From NCBI RefSeq assembly GCF_003570715.1, contig NZ_QXXQ01000002.1, forward strand, positions 496,001 through 560,000: a stretch of DNA of 64,000 nucleotides, written 5' to 3'. This DNA comes from Gemmobacter lutimaris (GTDB lineage: Bacteria > Pseudomonadota > Alphaproteobacteria > Rhodobacterales > Rhodobacteraceae). The translations under genes were made by a program, and so were the position numbers. The notes under the pieces are model-generated. The model saw nothing but the letters and a program-made list of their open reading frames with translations, was not told the origin of the DNA and ran no database searches. Below, piece by piece: positions 63,509-64,000 of the stretch. The first letter of the stretch is position 1, and each line of letters begins with the position of its first letter.

Positions 63509-64000
63509 ATGGCCTATGCAGATCCGGGCGCGGGGGCGCCGGATTATGCGCCATGTCAATATGGCGCGTCCAAACTGATGTTCCGGGGACCGCCGCAGCG
63601 GCTTGACCAGCCGTATGTCGCCATGCTCGGCGGAACGATGACCTATGGCAAATTCGTCGAACGGCCGTATCCGGCCCTTGTGGCAGAGGCGACGGGGCGG
63701 CGCGTGGTGAACCTCGGGATGCCGAATGCCGGGCTGGATGCCTATCTCGGCGATGCCGAGGTATTGGCCATCGCGGCGGGGGCTGAGGCGGTGGTGCTTC
63801 AGGTTCTGGGCGCGCAGAATCTGAACAACCGCTATTATCGGGTGCATCCGCGTCGCAATGACCGTTTCCTGACCGCACGTCCCTTGCTGCGCGCCCTGTT
63901 TCGAGAGGTCGATTTTACCGAAATCAATTTTACCCGGCATATGCTGACCGAATTGCGCAAAGTCTCGCCGGGCCGGTTTGAACGTGTGGTGGCAGAACTG
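63509..64000 (+). CDS. DUF6473-like protein, truncated at window end
   Basis: 164 codons are visible with no stop. ATG at 63509 (a GTG at 63500 is an alternative). Sequence MAYADPGAGAPDYAPCQYGA, LGGTMTYGKFVERPYPALVA and VLQVLGAQNLNNRYYRVHPR resembles the DUF6473 (SGNH-like) family common in Rhodobacterales. Real function unknown; the 3' half lies outside the window. Confidence 0.7.
   Translation, partial: MAYADPGAGAPDYAPCQYGASKLMFRGPPQRLDQPYVAMLGGTMTYGKFVERPYPALVAEATGRRVVNLGMPNAGLDAYLGDAEVLAIAAGAEAVVLQVLGAQNLNNRYYRVHPRRNDRFLTARPLLRALFREVDFTEINFTRHMLTELRKVSPGRFERVVAEL

Overview
The window is a gene-dense, GC-rich stretch of chromosome. It reads as an alphaproteobacterium of the order Rhodobacterales (Rhodobacter/Paracoccus/Gemmobacter-like). 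This is inferred from the gene families, the gene order (helicase tail-S4-fdxA-carD; rpoZ-rsh-pdxJ-acpS-lepB-rnc-era-recO; chvI-chvG-hprK-rapZ-EIIA-HPr) and the strong GC bias at third codon positions. I see no phage, insertion sequence, CRISPR array, rRNA or integron. Nearly every base belongs to a housekeeping or metabolic gene, often with 1-11 base overlaps.

Layout. 1-1.9 kb: helicase tail, S4 protein, ferredoxin FdxA and CarD. 1.9-3.8 kb: divergent cobS and cobT. 3.8-8.6 kb: a Kef-type antiporter, an Lrp regulator and two tandem hppD genes. 8.6-11.8 kb: one 1051-residue Pro/Glu-rich protein with a PilM/GspL-like front and a PilP/GspC-like end. 12-20.8 kb: SIMPL protein, metY, a two-gene carbohydrate-like locus, several small exported proteins, a dimethylargininase-like enzyme and rlmB. 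20.9 kb: tRNA-Tyr. 21-26.3 kb: GST, then thiolase, two cupins and the FadJ-type fusion. The last gene is flanked by 43-base inverted repeats. 26.4-31.8 kb (minus strand): sulfotransferase, 2-hydroxyacid dehydrogenase, CsaA, proC, ybjN, cobD and cobC.

31.9-42.3 kb: a small unknown gene plus a methyltransferase, malY, three tandem peptide deformylase genes with fmt, a small decayed-looking locus, then minus-strand genes (TetR, TRIC channel, rnhA, DUF3429, LysE exporter, ispH, YqaA, NYN nuclease). 42.4-52.5 kb (plus strand): folK, rpoZ, rsh, DUF2062, pdxJ, acpS, lepB, rnc, era, DUF1491, recO and an MFS carrier. 52.6-56.8 kb: methylsuccinyl-CoA dehydrogenase, a TauE-type exporter and pckA. 57.2-62.5 kb: chvI, chvG, hprK, rapZ, EIIA, HPr and an acyltransferase. 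62.5-64 kb: 3-hydroxybutyryl-CoA dehydrogenase and a truncated DUF6473 gene.

How the genes fit together. Acyl-CoA and C4 metabolism (thiolase, FadJ fusion, Mcd, Hbd) together with PckA suggest growth on acetate, polyhydroxybutyrate or fatty acids with gluconeogenesis. The ChvG/ChvI system beside HprK, EIIA and HPr is the alphaproteobacterial envelope-stress/PTS regulatory block and sits head to head with pckA. Two separate cobalamin gene pairs point to late-stage B12 assembly. The most unusual items are the PilM-TM-PilP-like fusion protein, the third deformylase that has lost its metal and catalytic residues, the inverted repeats around the FadJ gene, the twin palindromes before acpS, and paired operator-like repeats upstream of pckA/chvI.
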